Source: Alligator mississippiensis
Lineage: Eukaryota > Chordata > Crocodylia > Alligatoridae
Assembly: GCF_030867095.1 (NCBI RefSeq)
Contig: NC_081827.1
Span: forward strand, 212,407,310 to 212,471,309
DNA length: 64,000 bases
Reading direction: 5' to 3'
In this document: positions 37,251 through 48,694 of the stretch, piece by piece
How the letters are laid out: each line of letters opens with the position of its first letter
Position numbering within the stretch: position 1 is the stretch's first letter
Made by a program: the position numbers and the translations under genes
The notes under the pieces: generated by a model
What the model saw: only the letters and a program-made list of their open reading frames with translations
Told to the model about the DNA's origin: nothing
Database searches by the model: none

Positions 37251-38157
37251 TGTCCCAGGGGAGCAGGGGCACTGGGAGACCCCCGCGGCGGCCAAGGGGT
37301 CTGCTTACCTCCCGCAGGGCCGGAGGAGCCGAAGAAACTCCACCGGCGCGGGTCATCAGCCGGGCGTTTATCCGGCTGCGGCTGAGCAGCGGGGGCGGGG
37401 CACGCCGGCCGGGAGGAACAAAAGGCGGCCCTGCCAAAGCAGCGGGGTGGCTGAAGGGAGAGAGCTGGAGCGCGGAGCCCCAGCGAGCAGGGGATCAGCC
37501 GCCACCCGCAGAGTGCAGGACGCCGCTGGGTAGAGGCAGAGCAGGCTGCGAGCAGCACAGTGGAGCACCCAGAAGTGAGGAGACAAGGGGAGAAGTCAGT
37601 CCCAGAGGTGGGGCAGCAGCCAGCGGGGAACCCGACACCCGAGGCAGCAGGAGGCGTAACAGCTATCCCGAGAGTGGGGCCAGCTGTAGCCTGTATTATG
37701 GAGCTGACGGCGCGGGTAACTGCGGCCGGGACTATTGGGGAAGCAGAGAGGACGTCTGCATCCCAAGGAAGGAGGGATCAGGGCAGCACCCCCCACTGGG
37801 AGGGGCATACCTGGTCCGAAGACCGCCGGTAGTGGCTAGGGTGACCGAGCCGAGAGAGGACGAGACGAGGACGGGTTAGAGGCCAGGACAGGAAGACCTG
37901 AGGTGGCGTATGGCCGGGGTGTAGGGGAGGACGGAGCCCCGAGAGTACCCGCGAAGAGGCGTGCCGGCACCAGGGGATACCCCAAGGGAAGACCCCTCAC
38001 TGAGAGAGTCATCGAAGTCGTGGCAGGCGAGTTCTGGGGTCCCCCTTAATACCAGCTGGGGTAAACCCTGGGGCGTACCAACGAAGCTCGGGGGTGCAAG
38101 ATCTCGAGTCCGGGCGAAAGCGGCGCGCGAACTCCTAGTCGAACGGAGGCGGGTACA
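37251..38157. mobile_element. GC-rich solo LTR with 5-bp target duplication
   Basis: It starts TGTCCCAGGGG and ends GGCGGGTACA, 907 bp, and is flanked by CAGAC on both sides (37246-37250 and 38158-38162). TG...CA ends with a 5-bp duplication fit a Gypsy-type or retroviral LTR. Orientation is unclear because I see no convincing TATA or poly(A) signal. Open frames inside (for example 37163-37879) are compositional. Confidence 0.75.
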
Positions 38158-38162
38158 CAGAC

Positions 38163-38817
38163 CATATAAATTACATATTTCTTTTTTGGATAACATACTG
38201 CATGTGCCAAAATTCATGTTTAAGAAACTGTAACTATAGAGTTTACTGACTATAAATTTTTCTTAATGCCTAAACATTTTCATATTCTAATATTTAAAGA
38301 GCAGTTTAGCAGATTTTTTTCAGTCTTTCCAAAATATATTAATCTTTGGCCATAACCAAGAACTACGAGTTTTGATTTAGCACATCATATTTTGGAAAGA
38401 TAAAAACAACAGAAAATATATAGCAAATAAATGCTACCTGAACCATATTCTCCTCTGGTGCACTGGCAGAGCCTACACATCAGGCTCATGGAGCTGGGAG
38501 TTTGATGGCAAGAGGGAGCAGTGCAGTAACATAAGTAGGGGTGGGAAGCAGGGTACTAGCAGTGACAGAGGGAAGCCCTCACCTGCCACCCTAGCCATTC
38601 CTGCTCTCTTCTTACTGTAATGGCTGCTTCTCGGCCAAATTAATTGTTTGCAGCAGTTGGTGGCAATTGAAATTGCTGACCAAAGGTAATGGGCAGTATC
38701 ATCAGCCTCTGCAGTATGAGGACGTGAGAGTGAGAGCAGTCCGAGCACAGAGGAGGAAAGGCTAGGGAGGCAGCAGATGGCTAGGAGTGGTGGCAGTGGC
38801 AGCTGGGTTGTAAGCAG
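38163..38817. other. No gene; mixed unique DNA
   Basis: AT-rich to about 38440, then moderately GC-rich. The 215-codon minus-strand frame at 38473-39120 runs across the edge of the neighbouring MITE and is not believed. Confidence 0.4.
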
Positions 38818-38819
38818 TA

Positions 38820-39253
38820 CAGTAGACCCCCAATTTACGTGAGTATTGCATTCCGGGGGAATTTTGTGTAAGTCGAATTTGCGTAAGTTGGGATGACTTT
38901 CCCCATAGGAAATAATAGAATAGTGAGGGGTTGTGTACCCCAGACATACCTTAGTCATAGCTTTTTTTCCCCTTTTCTCAGTGGAATCGCCTCTAGGAGG
39001 CACATCTAGTGTCTCACTTATGCATCTTGAGATGCCGCTACCACAATGGCGGCACAATGGCGGCACAGCTCCGCTTGATTTTGCCTGCAAATCTTGTGAG
39101 GGGTTCACGTATATATGCAAATCTCACAAGCGTTCATGCATATACACAAATGACACGCATCTTGAGGGGCATTTTCTAGTCCAGACCCTAATAAAAAATC
39201 GCATAAACACAAGACACACGTAAGTCAGAATCACGTAAATCGGGGGTGTACTG
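38820..39253. mobile_element. Mariner/pogo-type MITE
   Basis: It begins CAGTAGACCCCCAATTTACG and ends CGTAAATCGGGGGTGTACTG, and is flanked by TA on both sides (38818-38819 and 39254-39255). TA target duplication and CAGT-type ends fit Tc1/mariner/pogo. The interior is non-coding. Confidence 0.85.
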
Positions 39254-39255
39254 TA

Positions 39256-40849
39256 GTCTGCCTTTGGAGCCAGCTGCTTTATTTCAGCCCGCTGTTCCTT
39301 AAAGGTTGCTGATCTTTGTTGTATGAGGTTCTCGGGTAAATCCGTGGAGCTGGGAACTCTGAGGTAGTCAGTACTTTAATCAGTGTATCTATGTCATCCT
39401 AAACCTTGACCATCATCCTTGTGGGTTTTGAGGCCTTAGAATGCTTCTTGCTTGTTCTGGAACCTGATGGGCAAAGTTGGGTAGGATAGGTTATTAGTGC
39501 ATAGACGGTAGATAAGGTGAATGCATTGGTACAAACTTGCTGCTGCATATTTTTTTTCAAATTATTTCTCCATATAAAATCTCTTCTGGTAGAGCGATAC
39601 TACACTGAAAAGTATATTAACCACAGGAATCATACTAATTGGTAGGAAGAAACATTTGAGGGCCTGGTGGTTGTTCTGTGTGTACTGCCTTCTTAGCATT
39701 GTCAGATTTGTTTTTGCTGAAATGTTTTATGGACTTGTGGTTCTTGTAGATTCACTTTTGTTCTTTTATTCCCAAATGGATGTTAGGGATCACAAATACC
39801 GTCTCCATTTTCTACTGGCAAGGATACTGTAGAGCATCCACTCTAATGCAGACTGTCTAACTGTTGTCAGCACATCTACCACCTTTATCCTTGGCTACGT
39901 AGTGCCAGTACATATTTAGAACAATTCCTGAATTCATCGCTTCCTCCCCGCAACCCACCAAATTGTATGGAAAATTGTACTTGTAAAAATTACTCATCTA
40001 GAACATAGTTGCCTGCTTTCTAATTGATACAAGCAGGGACAATCATGTAAGTTCAGGACTTAGCACAGATTCTCTGTGCATTTATAGATCCAGTTCAGAT
40101 TTACTATGATCTTTAAAGCCAAAAGATCTTATTCCCAGTTAATGAGTGTTCTCTCATAATACTGGAATATATGTTGAATGTTCTAGCTGTCATTCCCTGC
40201 TTTATTATAGAGTATGCATGTAGCTGTTTCGGCTCCCTTTGATCTTTGGCCACCCAGTCCTTGTGAGTTTAGAGTAACATAGGATCTAAACTGATTTCCA
40301 ATACTGGTTGGCCTATAATAAACTGGATCAGACATGTCAATGCTCTACTTTACCTAAACTCAATCCCAGAATTCTCTTTATTTCAGCCCACTGCTGGTGG
40401 TGAGAAGGAAGCCTTGCTAACCTTCTGACAGCTGATTTTTCCCTTGTGCATGTGGAATTCTTTACTTGACAGTTCATGCTGTTTTATGTGGCCCAGTCGG
40501 ACCATACGTTCTGTCTCTTTGTCCACTGGCAGGGATTTCTTAGTTAAGGTCCTCTGCAAATTGTCCTTTCAAAACCCAAATGTGGCAAGCCTCAGGCATA
40601 ATGCAAAGATGCCTCTTTCATTAAGCTTTTCCTTAACCATTTTTATTTTTCCGTGTTATGTGTTTTAATTTTCTGCTTGCTAACTGCCTACCTAATCTTT
40701 GCAAAAGACACAACAGAAATTAGTAAAATAAATAAATAATGAGCAGAATGTTTAAGGTGTTTCCAATTACATTTGTTTCACAGTTGCATTACTATGTTTG
40801 TAATTGGGTACAAACAGATGTTGACATACTGAAGGAAATCCGTTGTGAT
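39256..40849. other. No gene; unique AT-rich DNA
   Basis: Nothing recognisable was found. Confidence 0.4.
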
Positions 40850-41530
40850 GGGATGTGTCTCGCCAAAGCTGATCTGTTTTATTGCATATCATCCCTTGCC
40901 CCACATCAAGCAGGGGCCTGATCTGGGACAAGGAGCAACATGTTCCCTTTGCCAGGGTATTCCCTGCTTCCCTCACTGTGCTGTGGCTCCATGCAGGGGC
41001 CTGCTTTGACCTGTCCCTCTGGGTGAAGCATGGGTCAGCATGAATCCTGGCAAGGAGGTGCAGGGCAGCACAGAAGGTGGAGAATTCTTGGCACCCCATG
41101 CCTCCATGTTGGGACCCACATTGGGTCTTGCTGAGGCATGGATCTGCATAGGGTGACACAGAGGCTGGGGTGGCACAGGAGCCAGGGAATCTATGGCTCC
41201 CATACCACCTCAGCCTCTGTGCTGGGACTTGCACTGACCTGTACCTCCACGGGACCCAGTGCAGGTCCCAGCACGGAGGTATAAGATGCTGGGGACTCCC
41301 TGGCTCCTGCATCATCACACACACCCTGGGGTTCCCCACTTATAGAGATATACCCCTAGGATCTCCCAGGTATATCTCCCTTAAACAATGAATCCCAGGA
41401 CTTCCACACCAATGGAGACACCTGAGAGATCCTTGGCCCCAGTCTCCATAAGCAGAAAACCCCAGGCTTTCCTAGCTTAAGAAGATGTGTCCACAATATC
41501 CTGGGTGTATCCCTATAAGTGGGGAACCTT
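40850..41530. repeat. GC-rich block with several inverted repeats
   Basis: It contains repeated phrases of the type GCCTC.(A/G)TG(C/T)TGGGAC and inverted pairs. One pair is GGTTCCCCACTTATAG at 41330-41345 against its complement at 41513-41528, extending to about 33 bases. It resembles the other GC-rich foldback blocks but no transposon ends were found. Confidence 0.5.
41219..41274. repeat. Hairpin, 18-bp stem
   Basis: GTGCTGGGACTTGCACTG at 41219-41236 pairs with CAGTGCAGGTCCCAGCAC at 41257-41274 with one non-Watson-Crick position and a 20-base loop. Confidence 0.75.
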
Positions 41531-42189
41531 TGGCTTTATTTGCTTACTGAGATGTGCCCCAAGATTCCCTGGGCTGTCTCAAAGTGGGAGAAGCTGGGCA
41601 GGTGCTTCAGGGACTTAAGGGACTCAATCAGGAGAAGGAATTATTTGGGGTGTGCAGGATGGGTCCCCTCAAACCTCCAGAGTACCTGCCCAGGGCAGCT
41701 GGAGAGCCTGGGCAGCTCTGGCCACCTGCACTCTCCCACCATCAAGTAGATAGATGTCCACTGCAGTACATTCTGTTACTACCTTTGTTGCCACCATAAA
41801 TTTGTGGGATTTGCGGCATGACAAAAAGTATGGATGCCTGTTTTCTTCACCTTTGTGCCTCTAAAAAATGTTATGGTGTCACAAAGACAAGGAAAGGCAA
41901 CACCTATTTCCATGCTGTAAATTAAAGAATGGAGAAAGTTGAAGGCTTAGTAGGTAGAACTGGTGCTGAACCTGTTGCCATGGTAGGAAACCACATGGTC
42001 AGTTACCAAGTGACTAAAATCCTGTATGGAATTTCAGAACAAGAAATGAACCAAATCAAAAGCAAAAATGGAAAAAATGTTCATAACTGAAGTAGAACAG
42101 AAAAACAGATGGTCAGAGTATTTAAAATATGTCCTTGAATGACTAAGCACCCCCCTCCTCCCCCAGCACTAGATTTTGATGACATATGT
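41531..42189. other. No gene; mixed unique DNA
   Basis: Nothing recognisable was found. Confidence 0.4.
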
Positions 42190-43950
42190 GAAACTGAACA
42201 TTGTGACATTAATGCTGACCCAGTCAAGATGTAACACTCACAGGCAGCAATCAAAAACAATAAAGTGACAGGAGTTCATCAAGTTGTAGCAAAAATGCTA
42301 GAAACATTGGGAATCACTACCTTAACCAGACTGACTGAGTTGAATCTGTGAAAAGTCTCCTCAACAGTGGAAGCAGGGAATCACCGCCAGAATACCCAAA
42401 AAGAGTGATCTCACTGGCTGCTGGAGAGGTGTCCCATAGAAGCAAGAGTAGTATAAAGTCTTCTGCAGTGTGGTATTGCACAGGATGAAAGATGTAATGG
42501 ATGCAAAGTTTAGAAGAGAACAGGCTGTATTTAGGTCCAAGAGATCCTGTGAAAACCAGATACTCATACTGGAGAGCAATGCAGAAGATTGCATAGGATG
42601 GCAGGCTCCTCTCTTCTTTAGCTTAATCAGTTGAAAAGGCATTTGACAGTCTGACCTTCACTGTGAAACTTCCTTCAGTGCCACAGAATCCCAGCTAAAG
42701 TTGTCATCATCATTATGAAAGCCATGTCTGAGATGCTACATACTCTGGTGAACAATAAGAAAACAATGTAGTTCAACATAGATTACTGCAAGGGTGTAGG
42801 TTGTAGCTATGTTGGTCTAAGGACATAGGCAGACAATGTTCTGTGAATAAATCTGATATCTTTTATTAGACCAACTTAAATAGCTGGAAAAAATTTTTTG
42901 GCAAGCTTTTGGGTTGAGAAAGAGACTTCCTCAGCCTGACAAAGGGTTTTTAAACCTGAAAGCTTGCCAAAAAAATTTTCCAACTATTTAAGGTGGTCTA
43001 ATAAAAGATATCAGATTCACCCAAAGAACCTTGTCTACATAGATTATTGGCATGAAATGGGGCTGCATTCTCTCTCAATTGCTGCCTGCATTGTGATGGA
43101 CTGGATAATAAAGAAATGTTTAGGTATACAAACACATGAACAGAATGGATAGATAGCAAATGACTAGAAAACCTAGCCTTTGCTGCTGATATTATAATCC
43201 TGAATGACACTTCAAAAAGCAACAAAGACATACAGACAACCTGCCATATCAATCCGGCCCCAGAATCAGTTAAACCAAAAATAAAGCATCCTTGAACCAA
43301 GCACTGTAGCAACATATTAAAAGGCAAACATATCTAAAAAAAAGACAGTACATCTACTTGGGCAGTACCATATTAGGTACAGATGAGACCATAACAATAA
43401 GAAAAATACCCCACAGTATTCACTACACTTAGCATTGTACAGTACACAGCTTGAGAGCAAACTAAGGATTTCCAACTCAGATAGTGTCTTTAGGCTTGTA
43501 GCATAGCTAGGACAGGGCAACCAGTGAAGCCAACCCAAGGGGACGGTTTTGGGAGGGTTGGGATGGTGAAAAAACCTGCTGTTTTCTCAGCCCCATGATT
43601 TTGCTAGCAGCACAGAGGCAGCTGGAAATCACTGCTGCTCCTGTGTATCCCAGCTGCCCCAGATGCCTGTCTACTTTGTTACTCCTCTGCTTAGGGTTAA
43701 CATACAGCTACAGGTCTATAAAAGCATTTGGAAGGAAACTAGAGGCCCTCAAAATCAGATGCCAAGGAAAGATTCTAGGTATTCAGTGGGAAGACTTCCA
43801 CTAATAGAGAGATCCTGCAAATTACCAATTAGAAGCTTATGTCTATTAGAATCAGAAAGAAATGCTGAACACGTTTTGGGGGATGTGGATTCCAAAAACC
43901 AACTCCCACAAGAAACTATCAAGTGGAAAATTGGTGTAAGAAAATGAGGG
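42190..43950 (+). mobile_element. Decayed non-LTR retrotransposon, RT and C-terminal region
   Basis: Segments appear in the right order across frames: KNNKVTGVHQVVAKMLETLG (about 42250), FCSVVLHRMKDVMDAKFRRE (about 42460), FEKAFDSL-like (about 42625), VMDWIIKK (about 43096), LAFAADIIILND (FADD-type box, about 43172), YIYLGSTI (about 43350) and KIRCQGKILGIQWEDF (about 43760). Stops and shifts are frequent. This LINE type is distinct from CR1. A 248-bp element is inserted at 42789-43036. Confidence 0.8.
42789..43036. mobile_element. Foldback insertion with 13-bp target duplication
   Basis: It is flanked by ACATAGATTACTG (42776-42788) and ACATAGATTATTG (43037-43049), 12 of 13 identical. Inside, arms of about 60 bases are inverted (AATCTGATATCTTTTATTAG on the left, its complement ending near 43016). 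The phrases GTAGCTATGTTGGTCTAAGG and AAAGCTTGCC recall the ends of reptile Penelope-like elements, from memory, so the class is uncertain. Confidence 0.65.
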
Positions 43951-44541
43951 CATTCATGAGAAACCCTAAGAAGAACCTTTAACAGAAAGAGCAGAACATT
44001 CAACTGTAACACTAGGGAAGAAGCAGCAAATGATTGAGAGAAGTGGAAGAGATTTGTTTCCATCCTGTGTACCATTGTTGGTGTGGGAAGGATGGATTAA
44101 TTCATTAATTGGTCATTATACTTTTTCACAACTAATTTAATTTCCTTTTCCCAATGTGAAGGCAAAGTTAAATAAGATTCCAGTGTCACATACATATAAA
44201 ATAGCATGGTTAAGCTTTATTTCTCTCTGATACCAACAGGGTTTCTTTTTGCCAGATCCCTAAAGGACTGATGTGGCAACTCATCTGATTTGGTATCAAG
44301 TGAACTTTAATAGTAACCCTTATGCAATATTACAGGTTTCCCCCCCATAATATGACATGGCAAGTGGCTCCTTAGAAGTTTCAGCACCGACCTTTGGGAG
44401 TACCATGCCTTGGGCCTTCCACTGGGTATGTGATACCTATGGCTTCTCTGTTGTCCAGCAGAGATGCAGCTGTTATCCAGCAGAGATTTTTTTTTGTAGA
44501 AATATACTTCTATATATATATAAATAGATAGATGTATATAT
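43951..44541. other. No gene; AT-rich DNA
   Basis: Nothing recognisable except TA-rich low complexity at about 44506-44541. Confidence 0.4.
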
Positions 44542-45225
44542 TAGGGCTGTGTGAAACGGCACTGTTCTGTTCCAACTTCAATTTCGAGGTCTGGATGGAA
44601 CACTGTTTTGTATCGAATATAATTTCGAGTTGAAACAGCCTCACTGTTTTGCTTTGTTGAAACAGTGAGGCTATTTTGACTCTGTTTCAACCGTTTTGCC
44701 TGACCATGCGGCTGGGGAAAGGAACTCAGCCCAGCTAAACTGAGTTCCCAACCCCAGCTGGGGGCTGGGGGCAGGGAGGCAGCCCAGCTGGGGTGCCTTG
44801 CCATCTCCCATGCTAGATAGCACCAGGGGTAGGGAGGCTGGGGTGCCTTGCCACCCCCTGCACTAGATCACACTGGGGGCAGGGAGGCTGCCCAGCTGGG
44901 CTGCCTCACCATCTCCTGCGCTAGATCGTGCTGGGCTGCCTCCCCGTTCCCGGTGCGATCTGGCACAGGGGATGGCGAGGCAGCCCAGCTGGGCTGCCTT
45001 CCTGTCCCCTGCCAGATCTTGTGCCAGAGATGGGAAGTCAGCTCAGCTGGACTGACTGCCATCCCCAGTGCTATGGTCAAAATGTTTCGACTTTTGAAAC
45101 TAGCCTCGTTTTGTTTCGAGGCTATTTCGACAGCCTTAGTTTCATTTCTATTTGGCTGTTTCGACCTTGAAATGAGTTGAAACAGTCTCTAAACAAAACG
45201 GCCATTGAAATTTTGCACAGCCCTA
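44542..45225. mobile_element. hAT element with GC-rich tandem interior
   Basis: It starts TAGGGCTGTGTGAAACG and ends GAAATTTTGCACAGCCCTA, with a perfect 8-bp duplication GTATATAT (44534-44541 and 45226-45233). Subterminal TTTCGA and GTTTCAAC motifs recur on both sides. The interior holds tandem GGCAGCCCAGCTGGGGTGCC-type units of about 50-65 bp, themselves palindromic (GCCCAGCTGGGC). No transposase. Confidence 0.9.
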
Positions 45226-45233
45226 GTATATAT

Positions 45234-46162
45234 ATACACCAACTAGCATACTGTTTGTCACAAACCTTAACCCACTTCCAAAATCTTGTACTTGTCCCAA
45301 AAATCTCACATCTGTGCACCCGTGCTCCTGTGTACCTGTCAGTATTTCTTTCCTTGTTGAATTTACCCTGTCCCTTTGGTTCTAGTACTTGTTATGAGCT
45401 GTAAGCCCTTAGTTAATTTGCTTTCACTGTCACTGGAGATGCAGCAGCTGTATAGTTTTTTTTCCCGGTTCACCACATGCTTGCACACCTTCCTTTGTGT
45501 TAACTATTTCTGTAACTTTTTCATACCAAATTGTCCAATCCCCTGGCACTGTGCCAAGCATTCCTTATATGGTACACCAATCCCTTGGCACTGTGCTAGG
45601 CACATTCCTTATAAGGAAACTGTTGTGCCTTGCTCACCTAGTGCACCAATCACAGCACTCACATTTCCCAGTGTCACAGAAAGTATTCCGTCCAATTTTA
45701 TCACTTAGTTCCGGGAACATCTGGACTATGGCTAAGAGCCTTAGCACACCTTAATTTGCCCACTACACTCTCAAGTTCAGAAGTTTTCCCCAGTTGTGAC
45801 ATTATCCTTATCTTCTTCACTTACTCTAAAAGGTCTATAGGAAATAATTCTTTTTCTCTGTTTCTAAATAGTTCTGTTCCTGCCAAATGTTTCATAAAAG
45901 GCATGTCTACATCATGCTGACAGCACGCTGCAGTTGGGATAGCTCCATGCATACTTTTCCCACCAACCACCCTGGATATATGCTAGCAAAACCATTGAAC
46001 GGTGTACTATGCAATTGTTCAAGACCCCAGTCTACAACATGCCTGAGAGCAGCTGCTGGGACAACCCTGGAGCAGTCACATCAGCTTCTTTCTGGTTTCA
46101 AGTGTGCTGTGGGTCAGCCTGCCTACCAAATTCTGCTATCCTAATTTTGAATGCCTCAAGGC
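45234..46162. other. No gene; unique DNA
   Basis: Nothing recognisable except the short tandem duplication at 45535-45615. Confidence 0.4.
45535..45615. repeat. Tandem duplication, 42-bp period
   Basis: CCAATCCC(C/T)TGGCACTGTG begins at 45535 and again at 45577, each followed by CATTCCTTATA. Confidence 0.75.
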
Positions 46163-47106
46163 TAGGGAAAGTTAAAAAGCCTGAGCCTGAATTGCTTCAA
46201 TCTTTGCAGGTTAGTCTAACCTGCCTAGGCTGAATCAGTTTGTAACCACACAGCTGTCCCCTCTGGACTGAAAAATGCAGGCATGTGCCTGCAGTGGCTC
46301 AGGATAGAAACTGGGAGGCACTAGAGTAGCCCTCCCTTCCCTTCCACAGAGCTGAGCTGAGGGGAGGGTGTGGCCAGGCCCCGGCAGGATGCTCTGATTA
46401 GGGAGGGGTCCCTCCTCCCCCACTGGTCAGAGAGGGAGCCAGCCAGGAATTACGTAGCATTTATTTACACAGCAAGGAGCATTTATCACCCCATCAGCAA
46501 AACAAAAGGATCTCTCATTAGTTCAAGCTCTTCTTAAACAACTTGTTCCAAAGAAAGAATGGAGGGACATTACCAGCTACCTGTTGATTAACTCCAAAGA
46601 GCCCTAAGTGGCACAGTTCTGTCTGCCTTTGTCCTGTCTGCCACAACATGGACTGTAGCCAGCATGTGGTTTGCTAGCTAATGCTGAGTGGTGTCTGTGT
46701 AAGGCAGAAGGAAGGAGGGAATCCCTGCTTAGCAGGGAGTGGTGAGGGAAGGAGAGTGGGGAGCAAGGGATAACCAAGCAGATGCCTGCAGTCTCTTTTG
46801 GAGCTCCAGCCAGGAAGCAGAGGGGAGGGGCCAGCTCTGCTGTGGAGCAGCGAGCCTAGCCCAGAGAGCATGCTGAAATGCTGGGGGAGTCTGGTTTAAC
46901 TTAGACCAGGAAGGAGACTTGGACAGACATTGCATAAATCAGTTTGACCCAAATCAGTTAAGTCTGGTAGTACATTCAACCAGGTTTATCTCAAACCAGT
47001 TTCAGCCGTTTTCAAACCGGTTTACGTGCACTGAACATCTGTTCTCTTACAGGTTTAAACCAGTTTGTGATCACTTAAACTGGTTTATGTGTAATGTCTG
47101 TCCCTA
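46163..47106. mobile_element. About 1-kb hAT-like element, copy 1
   Basis: It shares its whole length with 55952-57009: AAAGCCTGAGCCTGAATTG at the start, GAGCATGCTGAAATGCTGGG in the middle and TTTATGTGTAATGTCTGTCC at the end. The ends are short inverted repeats (TAGGGA(C)AG / TGTCCCTA). Flanks match poorly, so the duplication has decayed. The right third has inverted AACCAGTTT and AAACTGGTTT units. Confidence 0.75.
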
Positions 47107-47835
47107 ACCCAAGAGTCTGACATCTCCACAGTCTCCAGTGTAGTTCCCATCATTTTCACAGCAGTCCTCCTTTGTCAGCCTGAGACAGTCCTAGTTTATC
47201 CATAAAAATAAAATTCACCACTGCAAAGTCTGCTGCAGATTTTAAAGCCTGGGTATAGACAGGGTGTCTGCAGCCCTTATGTGGAAGAAGGCTCTGTATT
47301 GATCTAAAAAAATCTAGTGTGCGACTAAAGGTTTGGAGATGAGTAGCGGAGGGGAAATGGAATCAGTGATGATTACAGATTCATTTTATTTAACACTAAA
47401 ATGGAATGGCAGCAACAGTCTCCAGCATGTATATTAAAGTAGAAGATGCAAAAGATGCAATTTTGTTTTATCTCTACAGTCAGTTTGCAGGCGAGGCTGT
47501 GAATTTCATCTCCCTTATTTTGCGAGGGGGACGTATTTTGGTGCTAGTATGTTTCTGTGCTAATGTGGCATATGCGCAGTGATTTCCAATCTGAGTTGGC
47601 TAAATTACATGCTACACACTGATTTTTCCAGTGTAAGTAATCAAGCAATAATACCATTGGATATAACATATTCCCAAATATAACACACACCCTATTTTTG
47701 GAAGGCCCTAAGAAGGGAGGGAGGGTAGAAATCTTAAATTGGAGTATGGCTAAATGCTCGAGTCCTGTGGTCTCCAACCCTGGGGGCCACATGCTGGGTT
47801 GGACCTGGTGTTCTGGGTCCAGCAGCAGACCAACC
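47107..47835. other. No gene; unique DNA with a hAT scrap
   Basis: Mostly unique. GTGGTCTCCAACCCTGGGGG at about 47767-47786 looks like one end of another Charlie-type element. Confidence 0.4.
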
Positions 47836-47843
47836 CTGTATGC

Positions 47844-48686
47844 CAGTGGTTAAAAAATTAGGTCATGCACTCCTAGGGAGGGAGACGGGGTGGGGCACAT
47901 GCCTCCCAGATTTGTGCATGGAGTGGTGGCAGATGTGGGCTGCCCACTGTGGGCTCAGGGTTTCCCACCCTGCTGCCCTCTCTCAGGGCCTCTGTAGCAG
48001 AGCGGGATGGGGAGGTTCAGTGCCACTGCTAGGAGCACCACACCAGCCATGCCACCATGGTGAGGTACACCTTGCATGCTTGGCAGCAGCAGGGAGCACA
48101 GCTCCATACCACTGCTGATGCTGGGTGGGCAGGGGGCACCTTGCCATGGTTGCATGGCTGGTGTGGGGCTCCTGGCAGCAGTACCAAGCCTCTCCACCCT
48201 TCTGCACTAGGTCCCACCTGCTGGTCTGTGCAGGCCCTGGGAGAAGGGCAGCAGGGCAGGGAGCCCCAAGCCCGCAGTGGGCAGCCCACATCCTTCCCCA
48301 CCCACGGGCTCTGCTCTAGCTGTGCTGCATGTGCAGGGGGAGGGAGGACCTAGGCTCCATGCTCTGCTCTGGCTGCAGCAGCTGCCACCTCCTGCATGCA
48401 GCAGCTGGGGCTCGGGCACTGCTAGGGAAGTGGGGCAGAGGGCAGAGGGCCCTGGCTGTGGTCCTGTAGCTCTGGCAGCTGGGGGCCGCTGCTGGGAGGG
48501 CTGAGGGGGTTGCAGGTTATGAGTGAAGGGCAGCAGCAGGGCTGGGAGGGTGTGGGGCTGTGACTGAGAAGTGAGGGGCACTGGCAGGGCCAGGGGCTGT
48601 GTGTGGAGAGTGTGGGGCACCTGCGGGGGTGAGGGGCTGTGGGTTGGGAGTGAGGGGTCATGCTGAGAAGAATTTGGGAAGCATTG
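47844..48686. mobile_element. hAT foldback element with GC-rich arms
   Basis: It starts CAGTGGTTAAAAAATT and ends AATTTGGGAAGCATTG, Charlie-like inverted termini. It is flanked by CTGTATGC (47836-47843) and ATGTATGT (48687-48694), identical in the central six bases. The interior is a long palindrome: arms of about 175 bases (about 47930-48105 and 48120-48300) share GTGGGCTGCCCACTG, CACACCAGCCATGC and ACCATGG with their complements. GGGGCACATGCCTCCCAGAT links it to the other GC-rich hAT elements. Confidence 0.85.
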
Positions 48687-48694
48687 ATGTATGT

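Noticed and set aside
37251-38157. A second CpG-island promoter
   Set aside because: GC-rich, but TG...CA ends and a 5-bp duplication show it is an LTR insertion.
38473-39120. A 215-codon minus-strand frame
   Set aside because: It starts inside the mariner-type MITE and runs into flanking DNA; no family resemblance or exon structure.
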